From positions 1-47,460 of the forward strand of contig DATBBR010000028.1 in NCBI GenBank assembly GCA_036270875.1: a DNA stretch of 47,460 nucleotides. The letters are read 5' to 3'. The translations under genes were made by a program, and so were the position numbers. The stretch is from Acidimicrobiales bacterium. Its GTDB lineage: Bacteria; Actinomycetota; Acidimicrobiia; Acidimicrobiales; AC-9. Positions 39,558-47,460 of this stretch are shown here, piece after piece. Under the pieces are notes generated by a model, which worked only from the letters and a program-made list of their open reading frames with translations, was not told where the DNA came from and made no database searches. Within the stretch, counting starts at the first letter, position 1. Every line of letters begins with the position of its first letter.

Positions 39558-42026
39558 TCAGCCCGTGCGGGCGGTCACCAGGTTGACCAGCCTGGGCGGG
39601 CGGCTCACGACCCGCGCTGGAGCCTCGCCGGCCAGCTGCTCCCGGACCTTCGGAGAGGACAGGGCGAGGCGCTCGGCGTCGGCCTCGTCGATCGCCGGGT
39701 CGACCTCGATGCGGTCCCGCACCTTGCCGTTGACCTGGACCACGAGGGTGACGGCCTGGCGCCGCACCAGCTCGGGGTCGGCCTGAGGCCAGGGCTGCTC
39801 GTGCACGTGGCCGCCATGCCTGCGCTCCCACAGCTCGGCGGTGACGTGCGGCGTCATCGGCGCCAGCAGGAGCAGCATCGTGTCGACGGCCTCGGCCAGC
39901 GTGGCGGCCCGAGATCCCGACTGCACGTAGTGGTACAGCGTGTTGGTGAACTCCCTGAAGCCGGCGACGGCCGTGTTGTACGACCAACGTCGGAACTCGT
40001 CGGTCACCCGATCGATGAGACGGTGGGTGGCCCGCTGCACCTCGAGATCCGCCTCTGTCGGCTCCCGGTCCGCGGGCTCCGGTCCGGGCAGCTCGCCGAT
40101 CCCGAGACGCCATAGCCTGTGCACGAACCGCGAGCACCCCTCGATGATCTCGTCGGTCTGGTCGTTCCAGTCCACATCGTCGACCGCCGGGCCGGCGGAG
40201 AGATGGAACAGCCGCAGCGAGTCGGCGCCGACGGTCTCCAGGTAGCGCGAGGGCGCCACCACGTTGCCCTTGGACTTGGACATGGCGCTGCCGCCCAGGC
40301 GGATCATGCCCTGGTTGAACAGGCGGGTGAAGGGCTCGCGCAGCTCGGGGGGTACGAGCCCGAGGTCGGCGAGGGCCTTGGTGTAGAAGCGGGCGTAGAG
40401 CAGGTGGAGGATGGCGTGGGTGATGCCGCCGATGTACTGGTCGACCGGCATCCAGTGTCGAACGAGGTCCTGGTCGAACGGCACATCGGTGGACCAGGGA
40501 TCGCAGAAGCGGAGGAAGTACCACGACGAGTCGACGAACGTGTCGAGCGTGTCCGTCTCCCGCTCGGCGGGCCCGCCGCACGTGGGGCACGATACGTACC
40601 GGAACCCCTCGTTGTACTTCAACGGTGACTCCCCGGTGGGGCGGAACTCGACGTCGTCCGGAGCGAGCACGGGCAGCTGGTCGTCGGGGACGGTCGCCAG
40701 CCCGCACGACTCGCAGTAGATGACGGGGATCGGGCAGCCCCAGTACCGCTGCCGGCTCACGAGCCAGTCGCGCAGCCGATAGTTGACCGTGCGCCTGCCG
40801 ATTCCCTCGGCCTCCAGCCACTCGATGGCAGCCTGTATGGCGTCGTCCATGCCCAGCCCGTCCAGCCAGGCGCTGTTGATCGTGATCCCGTCGCCCGTGT
40901 ACGCCTCGCCCTCCCACCCCTCGGGGGGCGCCACCGTGCGCACGATGGGCAGGCCGTAGGTCCGGGCGAACTCCCAGTCGCGCTGGTCCTCACCGGGAAC
41001 GGCCATGATCGCCCCCGTGCCGTAGCCCGAGAGGACGTAGTCGGCCAGATAGACGGGAACCGGCTCGCCGGTGAAGGGGTTGATCACGCGGCTTCCCGTG
41101 AAGACGCCGCGCTTCTCCAGACCACCCTCGGTCGACTGGCGCTCGATCTCGGTGCTGCGGGCCACCCTCTCGAGCAGCTCGTCGACGGCAGCGCGCTGCT
41201 CGGGGACCGTCAGCTCGTCGACCAGCGGGTGCTCGGGCGCCAGCACGGCATAGGTCATGCCGAAGCTGGTGTCGGGCCGGGTGGTGAAGACTCGCACCGA
41301 CAGACCTGAGTGGCCCTCGACGGCCATGTCGAACTCGACTCCCTCGGAGCGCCCGATCCAGTTGCGCTGCATGACCTTGACCCGCTCGGGCCAGTCGAGG
41401 TCGTCGAGTGAGTCCAACAGCTCTTGGGCGTACGCAGTGATGCGGAAGAACCACTGCTCCAGCTCGCGCTTGACGACCACGTCGCCCGAGCGCTCGCACG
41501 TGCCGTCGGGGAGCACCTGCTCGTTGGCCAGGACCGTCTGACATCCCGGGCACCAGTTCACCGGCGCCCGATCCCGGTAGGCCAGGCCCGCCTCGAGGAA
41601 GCGCTTGAAGATGACCTGGTTCCAGCGGATGTACTCGGGATCGTGGCTGCGCAGCTCCCGTCGCCAGTCGTAGACGGCCCCCAGGGCCTTGAGGCTCGCC
41701 TTGAGCTCGTCGATCCGGGCCTCGGTGAACACCCGGGGGTGCACCCCCGTCTGGATGGCGGCGTTCTCGGCCGGCAGCCCGAAGGAGTCGAAGCCGATGG
41801 GCGACAGGACCGCCCGCCCGAGCATGGTGTGGTACCGGACGACAAGGTCCCCGAACGTGTAGTTGCGAATGTGGCCCTGGTGCGCTGGCCCGCTCGGGTA
41901 GGGGTACATGCAGAGCACGTACTCAGCCGGGCGGGGGTCGTCGGCATCGACCTCGTAGGTGCCGTCGGCCGCCCACCGCTCCTGCCATTTCTTCTCGATG
42001 GCGCCGACGTCGTAGGCCTCTGCCAT
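39558..42026 (-). CDS. leuS: Leucyl-tRNA synthetase
   Basis: 822 residues. Class I signature HIGH as HQGH in [24 protein letters not shown] as MSKS in [18 protein letters not shown], and the intervening CP1 editing domain ([40 protein letters not shown] then [15 protein letters not shown]). A zinc-ribbon-like segment ([14 protein letters not shown]) and another ([19 protein letters not shown]) are present. Charges tRNA-Leu. It is divergent from tRNA-Ala with about 110 bases between; no T-box structure was seen there. Confidence 0.98.
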   Translation of the reverse strand: MAEAYDVGAIEKKWQERWAADGTYEVDADDPRPAEYVLCMYPYPSGPAHQGHIRNYTFGDLVVRYHTMLGRAVLSPIGFDSFGLPAENAAIQTGVHPRVFTEARIDELKASLKALGAVYDWRRELRSHDPEYIRWNQVIFKRFLEAGLAYRDRAPVNWCPGCQTVLANEQVLPDGTCERSGDVVVKRELEQWFFRITAYAQELLDSLDDLDWPERVKVMQRNWIGRSEGVEFDMAVEGHSGLSVRVFTTRPDTSFGMTYAVLAPEHPLVDELTVPEQRAAVDELLERVARSTEIERQSTEGGLEKRGVFTGSRVINPFTGEPVPVYLADYVLSGYGTGAIMAVPGEDQRDWEFARTYGLPIVRTVAPPEGWEGEAYTGDGITINSAWLDGLGMDDAIQAAIEWLEAEGIGRRTVNYRLRDWLVSRQRYWGCPIPVIYCESCGLATVPDDQLPVLAPDDVEFRPTGESPLKYNEGFRYVSCPTCGGPAERETDTLDTFVDSSWYFLRFCDPWSTDVPFDQDLVRHWMPVDQYIGGITHAILHLLYARFYTKALADLGLVPPELREPFTRLFNQGMIRLGGSAMSKSKGNVVAPSRYLETVGADSLRLFHLSAGPAVDDVDWNDQTDEIIEGCSRFVHRLWRLGIGELPGPEPADREPTEADLEVQRATHRLIDRVTDEFRRWSYNTAVAGFREFTNTLYHYVQSGSRAATLAEAVDTMLLLLAPMTPHVTAELWERRHGGHVHEQPWPQADPELVRRQAVTLVVQVNGKVRDRIEVDPAIDEADAERLALSSPKVREQLAGEAPARVVSRPPRLVNLVTARTG

Positions 42027-42135
42027 GCCTGGGATGGTACCGGGGGGATGCCTGCCACCGGCCCCGATGTCGGACCTCTGCCGGCCGCCGGGGCGGCGCC
42101 TCGGAGGACCACCGCTTGCTAAGTTATGAGGCCTC

Positions 42136-42210
42136 GGGGGCGTAGCTCAGTTGGTAGAGCGCTTGACTGGCAGTCAAGAGGTTTCGTGGGTTCGAGTCCC
42201 ATCGCCTCCA
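42136..42210 (+). tRNA. tRNA-Ala (anticodon GGC)
   Basis: Acceptor GGGGGCG (42136-42142) pairs with CGCCTCC (42203-42209), giving the G3-U70 pair that identifies alanine. D-arm GCTC/GAGC, anticodon stem CTTGA/TCAAG with loop CTGGCAG, so anticodon GGC (42169-42171); T-arm GTGGG-TTCGAGT-CCCAT; discriminator A at 42210. The CCA end is not encoded. The variable region AGGTTTC has seven bases instead of the usual five. Confidence 0.93.
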
Positions 42211-42339
42211 CAAAAGAGCAGGCCAAAGGCGGTGTGGCCTTCGGGTCCGCGGTCGTCCAGGAGCGTCTCGGCCTCGCCTATGCCGGCCTCGAGACGGCGG
42301 CGATGCTCGACGCCGGACTTCACCGAACAGGACCGCTTC

Positions 42340-42460
42340 CTTCGTCGACGCGGCGCGTCGGCATCCCTGGTCGGAGGGCCTGGACAAGTTCGGCACGGGC
42401 GCGGGCAACCCTCGACCGGATCGTACCCACTGGACAGTCGCAGACGCCGGACAGCCCGTC
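42340..42460 (-). pseudogene. Remnant of an ECF sigma factor (region 4 helix-turn-helix)
   Basis: The minus strand reads GLSGVCDCPVGTIRSRVARA then RAELVQALRP, the C-terminal recognition helix signature of group IV sigma factors (usually LSYAEAA.VCGCPVGTIRSRVARAR). The five residues YAEAA expected after LS are missing and no region 2 is found anywhere in the 42211-42554 gap. So only about 30 codons of a sigma gene remain between tRNA-Ala and the CtaG gene. I see nothing else in this gap. Confidence 0.6.
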
Positions 42461-42554
42461 GGGACGACTCCTCCTGCCGGTCCATAGCGAGCGGCCCGGA
42501 TGGGCGTGGAACCAGCCGGTTGTGGGAGGCTGACTCCGCGAGCAGGGGACACTG

Positions 42555-43511
42555 ATGATGCCGCTAGCCACCGCCCTCGACCCGTCACCGCCGGTCCAGA
42601 TTCACGAGCTGCTCACGGGCTGGCAGTTCGGTGAGTGGTTCGCCCTCGTCGCCTTCATCGTTCAGGTCGTCGGGGCGGTGTGGTACGTGGCCGCAGTCGG
42701 CCGGCTGCGCCGCCACGGCCGGACCTGGTCGACGTGGCGGACCACGGCCTTCCTGGCCGGGGTCCTCGTGCTCGACATCGCCGTAGTCTCGGGGGTCGCC
42801 TCATATGACGACACGGTGTTCACGATCCATGTCGTCCAGCACTTGCTCCTCATGATGGTGGCCCCACCGCTGCTGGCCTTTGGCGCGCCCATCACGCTGG
42901 CGATACAGGCGGCCCGGCGACCGCTCCAGAGCCGCATCGTGCACCTGCTGCACCTTCGGGTGGTTCGCATTCTGACGCTCCCTCTGGTGGCTGGGGCCCT
43001 GTACTACGCGTCGATGTACGGCTTCTTCCTGACCTCCTTCTATCCGTTCTCGCTGCGCCACCCCCTCGTCCACAACCTCAGCCACGTGGTCATGTTCGGG
43101 TTGGGATGCGTCTTCTGGTGGCCGATGGTGGCCGTCGACCAGCTGCCCAACCGACCCGCCTTCTCGACCCGCATCATCGCCATGTTCGTGGGGATGCCCC
43201 TCGAGGTCTTCCTCGGACTGGCAATCATGAACCTCGGGAGCCCCATCGCGCCCCAACACACCCTGTCCGACACGCACACGGGTGGCGCCGTCTTCTGGGG
43301 AGCGAGCATGATCATCACCTTCGCGGCGGCCCTGGTGATGCTCGACCAGTGGATGAGGCAGGAGGAACGCCGCGCTCGCCGACGAGATCGCAAGCCCAGC
43401 GCCCAGGAGGCGCGGCGGCTGCAGATGTGGGAGGCGGCATGGGGTGCGCAGGGGCCGCCCTTGTCCACCGCGCCGGGCGACGTCGAGCCCAGCGGGGAGC
43501 GACCAACCTGA
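42555..43511 (+). CDS. Cytochrome c oxidase assembly factor CtaG-like membrane protein
   Basis: 318 residues (two ATGs in a row, start at the first). Seven or so hydrophobic helices are visible, e.g. WFALVAFIVQVVGAVWYVAA, TTAFLAGVLVLDIAVVSGVA, VVQHLLLMMVAPPLLAFGAP, IIAMFVGMPLEVFLGLAIMN and ASMIITFAAALVMLDQWM. The caa3 oxidase assembly (CtaG/DUF1404) family is recognised from HVVQHLLLMMVAPPLLAFGA, then PLVHNLSHVVMFGLGCVFWW. His residues in these helices bind copper in the family model. The C-terminal 50 residues are charged and cytoplasmic. Oxidase subunits are not in the window. Confidence 0.87.
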   Translation: MMPLATALDPSPPVQIHELLTGWQFGEWFALVAFIVQVVGAVWYVAAVGRLRRHGRTWSTWRTTAFLAGVLVLDIAVVSGVASYDDTVFTIHVVQHLLLMMVAPPLLAFGAPITLAIQAARRPLQSRIVHLLHLRVVRILTLPLVAGALYYASMYGFFLTSFYPFSLRHPLVHNLSHVVMFGLGCVFWWPMVAVDQLPNRPAFSTRIIAMFVGMPLEVFLGLAIMNLGSPIAPQHTLSDTHTGGAVFWGASMIITFAAALVMLDQWMRQEERRARRRDRKPSAQEARRLQMWEAAWGAQGPPLSTAPGDVEPSGERPT

Positions 43512-43668
43512 TAGATCGGTGGGACAGGGCCCTGCACCCCGGCTGATAACAAGGCCGCGACCGTGAGCGAGACGGGTAGTCCCGAGCCCGGATTCTGCTC
43601 CCCCACACCTCGAGCTGGGCGGCTGGCATGGCAGCACACCATTTCGTCACCATGTTTCGAGACGAGCC

Positions 43669-44079
43669 CTAATGCCGGCTGACGAAGACCACGGTGTCGT
43701 GCAGCGTCGCGGCTTGCCCATCGGGTCCGGTCGCCTCCCTCGGCACGACTTCGCCGATGACGGTCTCCCAATTGGCGTCGTCCAACTGCAAGGTGGAGAG
43801 CTCTTCGGTCGGGATGGGAAAATGGTGATCGGCATGACCCTGTGCCCAGGCCCAAGGCGGCGCCTCGGCGTGACCGACGATCAGCAGGTACCCCCCCGGA
43901 GCGACTGCCGCGGCCGCGCGCTGTAGGACACTGGTGCGGGGAAAGTCGATGGGTGAGTGCAGGAAGCACGCCGCTACCAACTCATAATCGCAGGTCGTGG
44001 GCTGCCAGGAGCTCAGATCCTCGACGAGCCAGGTGATCTGTCCGCCGGAGAGGCCGCGGGCGTCTGCCCGCCACGGCGC
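43669..44079 (-). pseudogene. C-terminal part of a SAM-dependent methyltransferase
   Basis: The frame is open from a stop at 44080-44082 to 43669 and reads GLSGGQITWLVEDLSSWQPT, then DYELVAACFLHSPIDFPRTS, VAPGGYLLIVGHAEAPPWAW and VGHAEAPPWAWAQGHADHH, ending TLHDTVVFVSRH. This is the second half of a small class I methyltransferase (acidic ITWL.ADL.....YDLV.. and GG.LL.VGH). The SAM-binding motif I is missing, and no start codon suits an intact protein; a TTG at 43980 would give only 103 residues. It ends up abutting the ABC permease end (44088), another junction in this region. Confidence 0.65.
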
Positions 44080-44087
44080 CTACCGGT

Positions 44088-45032
44088 CTATCGAATCGTC
44101 GGCGACGACGACGACAAGGCCTCACCCACCCACCTCCGTAGCCCGCGTCCGATCGGCTGGTCCTGTGCGGCTGGCACCGTCTCACGGCGAGCCCGAGCAA
44201 CGAGCGCCGCTGCAACATAGCTACAGGTGGCGACGGCCAGGACGGCGAAGCTCGGCGGCATGCTCGGGACGAGATAGCTCAGCACCACCCCGATCCACAT
44301 CGAGGCGACGGCGATCGCTCCAGAGATGGCGAGGCCCACGAACGGACGGGTCGTCAGTCGCTGGGCCGCGCCGCCGGGCGCAGCCATGAGTCCGAGCAGG
44401 AGAAGCGCACCCACGGCCGGCGCGGCCTGGGCGGCGGTGACACCAACGAGGACGAGGAACGCGATCCCGAGTATCCGGACCGGGACACCTCGAGCGGCAG
44501 CCACGGCCTCGTCCACACTGGCGAATAGGAGCGGCCGGGCAATCAGCACGACGGCGAGACTGACGACGCCACATACGATCGCCGCCAACACGCTTTGGGT
44601 GGCAGACAACCCGAAGATCGAGCCGAACAGATAGTTGACGCTGGCGCTGCCGTTGCCGGTGCTCCGGCTCGTGGTGTAGATAGTGAGAAAGAACACTCCC
44701 AGCCCGAGGATCCACGCGAAGACGCTCCCGATCACCACGTCGTCGGGTCGTGAGCGGGACCCGAGTGCGGCAAGGCCCAGAGCCACCAGCACCGTCGCCG
44801 CGAACAGGCCGACTCCGGGGTCGAGTCCGAAAGCAAGTGCCGCCAGCGCACCGGTGTAGGCCACATGGCCCAGGGCATCTGAGGTGAACACCTGAGCCCG
44901 CAGCACGAGGAAATACCCCACCAATCCGCAGGCAAGAGCGATGAAGGTGCCGGCCAGGAGGCCATAGCGAATGAACGAATGCCCGAAGAAGGTTGTCAGT
45001 CCGTTCCCTGCCGCGGTCGCTAGGAAGAACAT
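44088..45032 (-). CDS. Metal-ion ABC transporter permease (second, ABC-3 family)
   Basis: 314 residues from the ATG at 45032, which overlaps the previous permease stop (TGATG). ABC-3 permease with eight or nine hydrophobic helices: FIRYGLLAGTFIALACGLVG, LVLRAQVFTSDALGHVAYTG, ALAALAFGLDPGVGLFAATV, LLFASVDEAVAAARGVPVRI (coupling-helix region) and GALLLLGLMAAPGGAAQRLT. It pairs with the preceding permease; the two are similar only in fold. The import substrate is Zn2+, Mn2+ or Fe2+. The C-terminal 40 residues are arginine-rich and may be extra. Confidence 0.9.
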   Translation of the reverse strand: MFFLATAAGNGLTTFFGHSFIRYGLLAGTFIALACGLVGYFLVLRAQVFTSDALGHVAYTGALAALAFGLDPGVGLFAATVLVALGLAALGSRSRPDDVVIGSVFAWILGLGVFFLTIYTTSRSTGNGSASVNYLFGSIFGLSATQSVLAAIVCGVVSLAVVLIARPLLFASVDEAVAAARGVPVRILGIAFLVLVGVTAAQAAPAVGALLLLGLMAAPGGAAQRLTTRPFVGLAISGAIAVASMWIGVVLSYLVPSMPPSFAVLAVATCSYVAAALVARARRETVPAAQDQPIGRGLRRWVGEALSSSSPTIR

Positions 45033-45952
45033 CAGGTTGCAATGCGCGCGCTCAAAGTGACCGGCGGTAGACGACGCCTCCGGTCGAGCACGTACCGGAC
45101 GACGAACGACACCAGATACAGCCCGAAAGCGAAGCTGGTGAGGTAGAAGCCCATCGGGTAGGGCGAGTAATAGGACACGACCAGGCCCAGCCACGTGACG
45201 ATCAGCGCAATGAGCACCGAGAGCGCCAGGCCGAGGACCGGCCGGACGGTGAACCGCTGGGCCGTGGCGGCAGGCATCACCAGCAGGGCGAACACGAGCA
45301 GTGAACCGGTGATCTGACTGGCCTCGGCCACGGCCACCCCGAGCACGACGAGGAACACGACGCTGAGGAGCCGCACCCTCACGCCCCGAGCGGCGGCGAC
45401 GTCCGGATCGACCGTCGCGAACAGCAGCGGGCGACCGATGAGGCCCAGAACGGCGAGTGCCGCGATGCCGACGACGAACAGTGTCCACACTTGGGCGGTC
45501 GTGATACCGAGGAACGTCCCGAACAGCAGGGCGTTCACGCCGTTGAGGAAGCCCTTGTAGAGGGCGACGAACAAGAACCCTGCCGCCAGGGCGAACGCCT
45601 GCAAGGTGCCGATCACCGCTGACTCCTCGGTGAAGCCACGCCGGGAGGTGCCCGACCCCGGCACGGCGGCGACGATGAGCGCACCGCCCACGGCGAAGGC
45701 GAAGTACCCGAGGCTCGCTGCCACGCCGATAAGCGTGGCGCCAGCGGCGCCGGGAAAGGCGATGACCGCCAAGGTGTGCCCGGCGAAGGTCTGGCGGCGA
45801 AGGACCATGAACCACCCCACCACCGCAGCGGTGACGGCCACGATCGTGCCGGCCAGGAGGGCGTTGACCATGAACGGATACGTGAAGAGCTGGCTGACGT
45901 CGCTGGCCGGGTTCCATGACCACCCGGTGGTGGTCGCCGCCAGAGCGCTCAC
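45032..45952 (-). CDS. Metal-ion ABC transporter permease (first, ABC-3 family)
   Basis: 306 residues from a GTG at 45952 (GTGA overlap with the ATPase stop; a GTG at 45955 is equally possible). Nine or so hydrophobic helices: MVNALLAGTIVAVTAAVVGW, LRRQTFAGHTLAVIAFPGAA, GYFAFAVGGALIVAAVPG, LGLIGRPLLFATVDPDVAAA and GSLLVFALLVMPAATAQRFT, GLALSVLIALIVTWLGLVVS. The DPDVAAARGVRVRLLSVVFL segment is the cytoplasmic coupling loop of ABC-3 proteins. Together with the second permease it is expected to form a heterodimer. Confidence 0.9.
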   Translation of the reverse strand: MSALAATTTGWSWNPASDVSQLFTYPFMVNALLAGTIVAVTAAVVGWFMVLRRQTFAGHTLAVIAFPGAAGATLIGVAASLGYFAFAVGGALIVAAVPGSGTSRRGFTEESAVIGTLQAFALAAGFLFVALYKGFLNGVNALLFGTFLGITTAQVWTLFVVGIAALAVLGLIGRPLLFATVDPDVAAARGVRVRLLSVVFLVVLGVAVAEASQITGSLLVFALLVMPAATAQRFTVRPVLGLALSVLIALIVTWLGLVVSYYSPYPMGFYLTSFAFGLYLVSFVVRYVLDRRRRLPPVTLSARIAT

Positions 45953-46860
45953 CACCGTGGTTGGCCGGTGTGGCGGTCGGAGTGATGCGCGGGTGCCTCG
46001 GGTTGTCCGACCACGACGAGCCGGCCGTCGGAGGCCTGCAGGACCTCGATGGGCGCCCGGTACAGGCGGCTTAGGGTCTCGCTCGTGATGACCTCTTGGG
46101 CCGTGCCGCTGACGGCGCCGCCTTCGCCCAGGTAGACGACCCCGTCGAGATAGCCCAGGACGGGGTTGACGTCGTGGGCCACGAGCAGCACGGTGACGCC
46201 CTGGTCGGCGCAGATGTGTTGCACGAGCGCAGCGACGGCAGCCTGGTTGGGCAGGTCCAAGCTGTCGAGCGGCTCGTCGAGGATGAGCAGCTGGGGTCGG
46301 CGTACCAAGGCCTGGGCGATCAGGAGCCGTTGCTGCTCGCCACCGGAGACCTGTCCGATCGGACGATCGGCGTAGCCGTCGGCTCCGACGAGCTCGATGA
46401 CCTCGTCCACGCGGGCCCTGCCCGCCCGCCGGGACGCTGCCCCGAACGGCGGCACCGACACCCCCCACCTGTCCCCATCGAGGCCCAGGCGGACGATGTC
46501 CGCGCCCCGGACACGAAGACTGGCATCGAAGCTGCGACGCTGGGGCAGGTAGCCGATGCGCTCGCCCGCCCGACCGGGAGGACGGCTAAGCACGGTGGCG
46601 CTACCGGCCGACAGTGGAAGGAGCCCGAGCGCCGTCTTGACCAGGGTGGACTTGCCCACGCCGTTCGGACCGAGGACGGCGACGAACTCTCCTCTGTGCA
46701 CCGCGAGGGTCACGTCGCTCCACAGGAGACGGCCACCGAGCCGCACCGCCGCTCGATCGAAGCTGACGACGGTATCGGGCTGCTCGGTGTGAGAAGAGCC
46801 GGTGGCCGCGCCGTCCGGCTGACTGCCGGGGCCGAGCCGTGCGCGGACGGTCACGCTCAC
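45949..46860 (-). CDS. Metal-ion ABC transporter ATP-binding protein
   Basis: 303 residues from a GTG at 46860 (overlaps the binding-protein stop). Walker A GPNGVGKST, Q-loop YLPQRRSFDASL, signature VSGGEQQRLLIAQALVRRPQ, Walker B LLILDEPLDSLD and switch His LLVAHDVNPVLGYLDGVVYL. The long disordered N-terminus (about 30 residues) and the C-terminal segment ETLSRLYRAPIEVLQASDGR, then VVVGQPEAPAHHSDRH (His-rich) are additional; the latter may bind the metal. Member of the ZnuC/MntB-type family. Confidence 0.93.
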   Translation of the reverse strand: MSVTVRARLGPGSQPDGAATGSSHTEQPDTVVSFDRAAVRLGGRLLWSDVTLAVHRGEFVAVLGPNGVGKSTLVKTALGLLPLSAGSATVLSRPPGRAGERIGYLPQRRSFDASLRVRGADIVRLGLDGDRWGVSVPPFGAASRRAGRARVDEVIELVGADGYADRPIGQVSGGEQQRLLIAQALVRRPQLLILDEPLDSLDLPNQAAVAALVQHICADQGVTVLLVAHDVNPVLGYLDGVVYLGEGGAVSGTAQEVITSETLSRLYRAPIEVLQASDGRLVVVGQPEAPAHHSDRHTGQPRW

Positions 46861-47460
46861 TGACCCGTGGCCTTGCCCAGGGCGTTGGCGATGCCCTGCA
46901 GCTGACGCACCTGCCAGGCCTGGAAGGTCGAGCTGGCCGGATCCAAGGTCTCGGTGATGGTGGTCACCGGGATGCCTGCGGCCTTGGCCTCCTTGACCTG
47001 GGCCTGCACGTCGGGCGTCGAGTTCTGGGAGTTGTAGACATAGACCTTGATCTGGTGGTTCTTGATCTGGGAATCGATCGTCGCCTTGTCCTGGGCGGTC
47101 GGCTCGGTGCCCTCGCTGATGGCGGTGAGGAAGGAGTCGGGCGTGAGGAGGTTGAGGCCGAGAGCCTGGGCCATCGGCACAAAGATGCTCTCGGATGCCC
47201 CGACCGGCACGCCCGAGTAGCGCGACTTGATCTGGCTGATGAGTTGGTTGTACTGGCCGAGGCCGGTGGTCTCAAAAGCCTGGTTCTGGGAGTCGAAGTA
47301 GGCGGCGTCCTTCGGGTCGACCTGCTTGTAGTCCCCGGTAATCGTGGAGATCACGCTCTGCACGTTGTCGGGTGAGTACCAACGATGCGGGTTGCCGCCG
47401 TCGGGGATGCCGACCATCTGGCCGACGTTGAGAACGGTGGGATGGCTGCCGGAGTTGGCG
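46857..47460 (-). CDS. Metal-ion ABC transporter substrate-binding protein, C-terminal part (5' beyond window)
   Basis: Open to the right edge; about the last 200 residues are visible. ZnuA/TroA-like: GGNPHRWYSPDNVQSVIS (metal-ligand His in NPHRWYSP), then a long helix (YNQLISQIKSRYSGVPVGAS), SIFVPMAQALGLNLLTP, KATIDSQIKNHQIKVYVYNS and PVTTITETLDPASSTFQAWQ (acidic ligand region). The second usual His (in YHDAFGYL of ZnuA) is Ser/Glu in GASESIFVPM, as in several actinobacterial members, so metal specificity is uncertain. First gene of the operon; signal peptide lies outside the window. Confidence 0.87.
   Translation of the reverse strand, partial: ANSGSHPTVLNVGQMVGIPDGGNPHRWYSPDNVQSVISTITGDYKQVDPKDAAYFDSQNQAFETTGLGQYNQLISQIKSRYSGVPVGASESIFVPMAQALGLNLLTPDSFLTAISEGTEPTAQDKATIDSQIKNHQIKVYVYNSQNSTPDVQAQVKEAKAAGIPVTTITETLDPASSTFQAWQVRQLQGIANALGKATGQ

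Noticed and set aside
42046-42110. T-box or other riboswitch upstream of leuS
   Set aside because: The leuS leader is short and shows no T-box sequence (TGGNACCGCG) or specifier stem.
42124-42588. Open frame on the minus strand with WRRWDSNPRNLLTASQALYQ, then LSYAPEA
   Set aside because: It is the reverse strand of the tRNA-Ala gene. The [14 protein letters not shown] pattern is a well-known false protein produced by translating antisense tRNA.
43512-43668. Possible decayed tRNA between the CtaG gene and the methyltransferase fragment
   Set aside because: A TGATAAC motif resembles an Ile anticodon arm, but no T-arm or acceptor pairing could be built.

Overview
This window is a stretch of very GC-rich chromosome with strong G/C third-position bias, frequent GTG and TTG starts, several leaderless promoters, overlapping GTGA/TGATG gene junctions, a FolP2-type pteroate synthase homologue, an F420-type luciferase-like oxidoreductase, a fatty acyl-AMP ligase, a mycothiol-style maleylpyruvate isomerase homologue and a CIRCE-controlled hrcA-dnaJ pair. 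Together these point to an actinomycete (Actinomycetota), probably one outside the well-studied Streptomyces/Mycobacterium groups; an Acidimicrobiia-like lineage is my guess, not a demonstration. No rRNA, CRISPR, phage module or complete insertion sequence was seen. One tRNA (Ala, GGC) is present.

Region 1 to 19.2 kb is accessory. It carries scattered single-gene functions on both strands: two flavin disulphide-reductase homologues, a secreted lipoprotein esterase, an SRPBCC protein, a TetR regulator, a tyrosine phosphatase, a stray MurE-like ligase, two alpha/beta hydrolases, a large secreted phosphoesterase with a C-terminal propeller, a DUF1801-like protein, a VOC protein, a covalent-flavin oxidase and a quinone oxidoreductase. 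It is littered with gene debris: a frameshifted peroxiredoxin, a decayed TetR gene, the last 17 codons of a short-chain dehydrogenase, the first 22 codons of a class II fructose-bisphosphate aldolase and the tail of a second flavin oxidase.

Region 19.2 to 25.6 kb holds a split Flp/Tad-pilus-type pair. A CpaE/TadZ-like ATPase (19.26-20.65 kb) and a CpaB/SAF protein (23.90-24.66 kb) each follow a copy of the same promoter (TTGAAA, 18 bp, TATGCT, with TGTGGTTC at identical spacing), and a dead copy of the CpaE 5' end still sits behind CpaB. Between them lie a catechol-O-methyltransferase-like gene and a self-overlapping operon of a TetR regulator, a maleylpyruvate-isomerase-family protein and a metallo-beta-lactamase-fold protein. 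A divergent LysM protein shares the CpaB promoter region.

Region 25.6 to 42.2 kb is core: rsmE, dnaJ and hrcA with CIRCE, a family 2 glycosyltransferase, lepA, divergent rpsT, holA, folP2-like and a thioredoxin-TPR gene, then a phosphotransferase, a PAC2 protein, an F420-type oxidoreductase, a fatty acyl-AMP ligase, leuS and tRNA-Ala. Three intergenic sites here share a GC-rich repeat related to GCCGGCCCGGGAGGCCGGCC.

Region 42.2 to 47.5 kb has a sigma-factor remnant, a CtaG-type cytochrome oxidase assembly protein, a truncated methyltransferase and a tightly overlapped metal-ion ABC transporter (binding protein, ATPase, two different permeases) that runs off the right edge.
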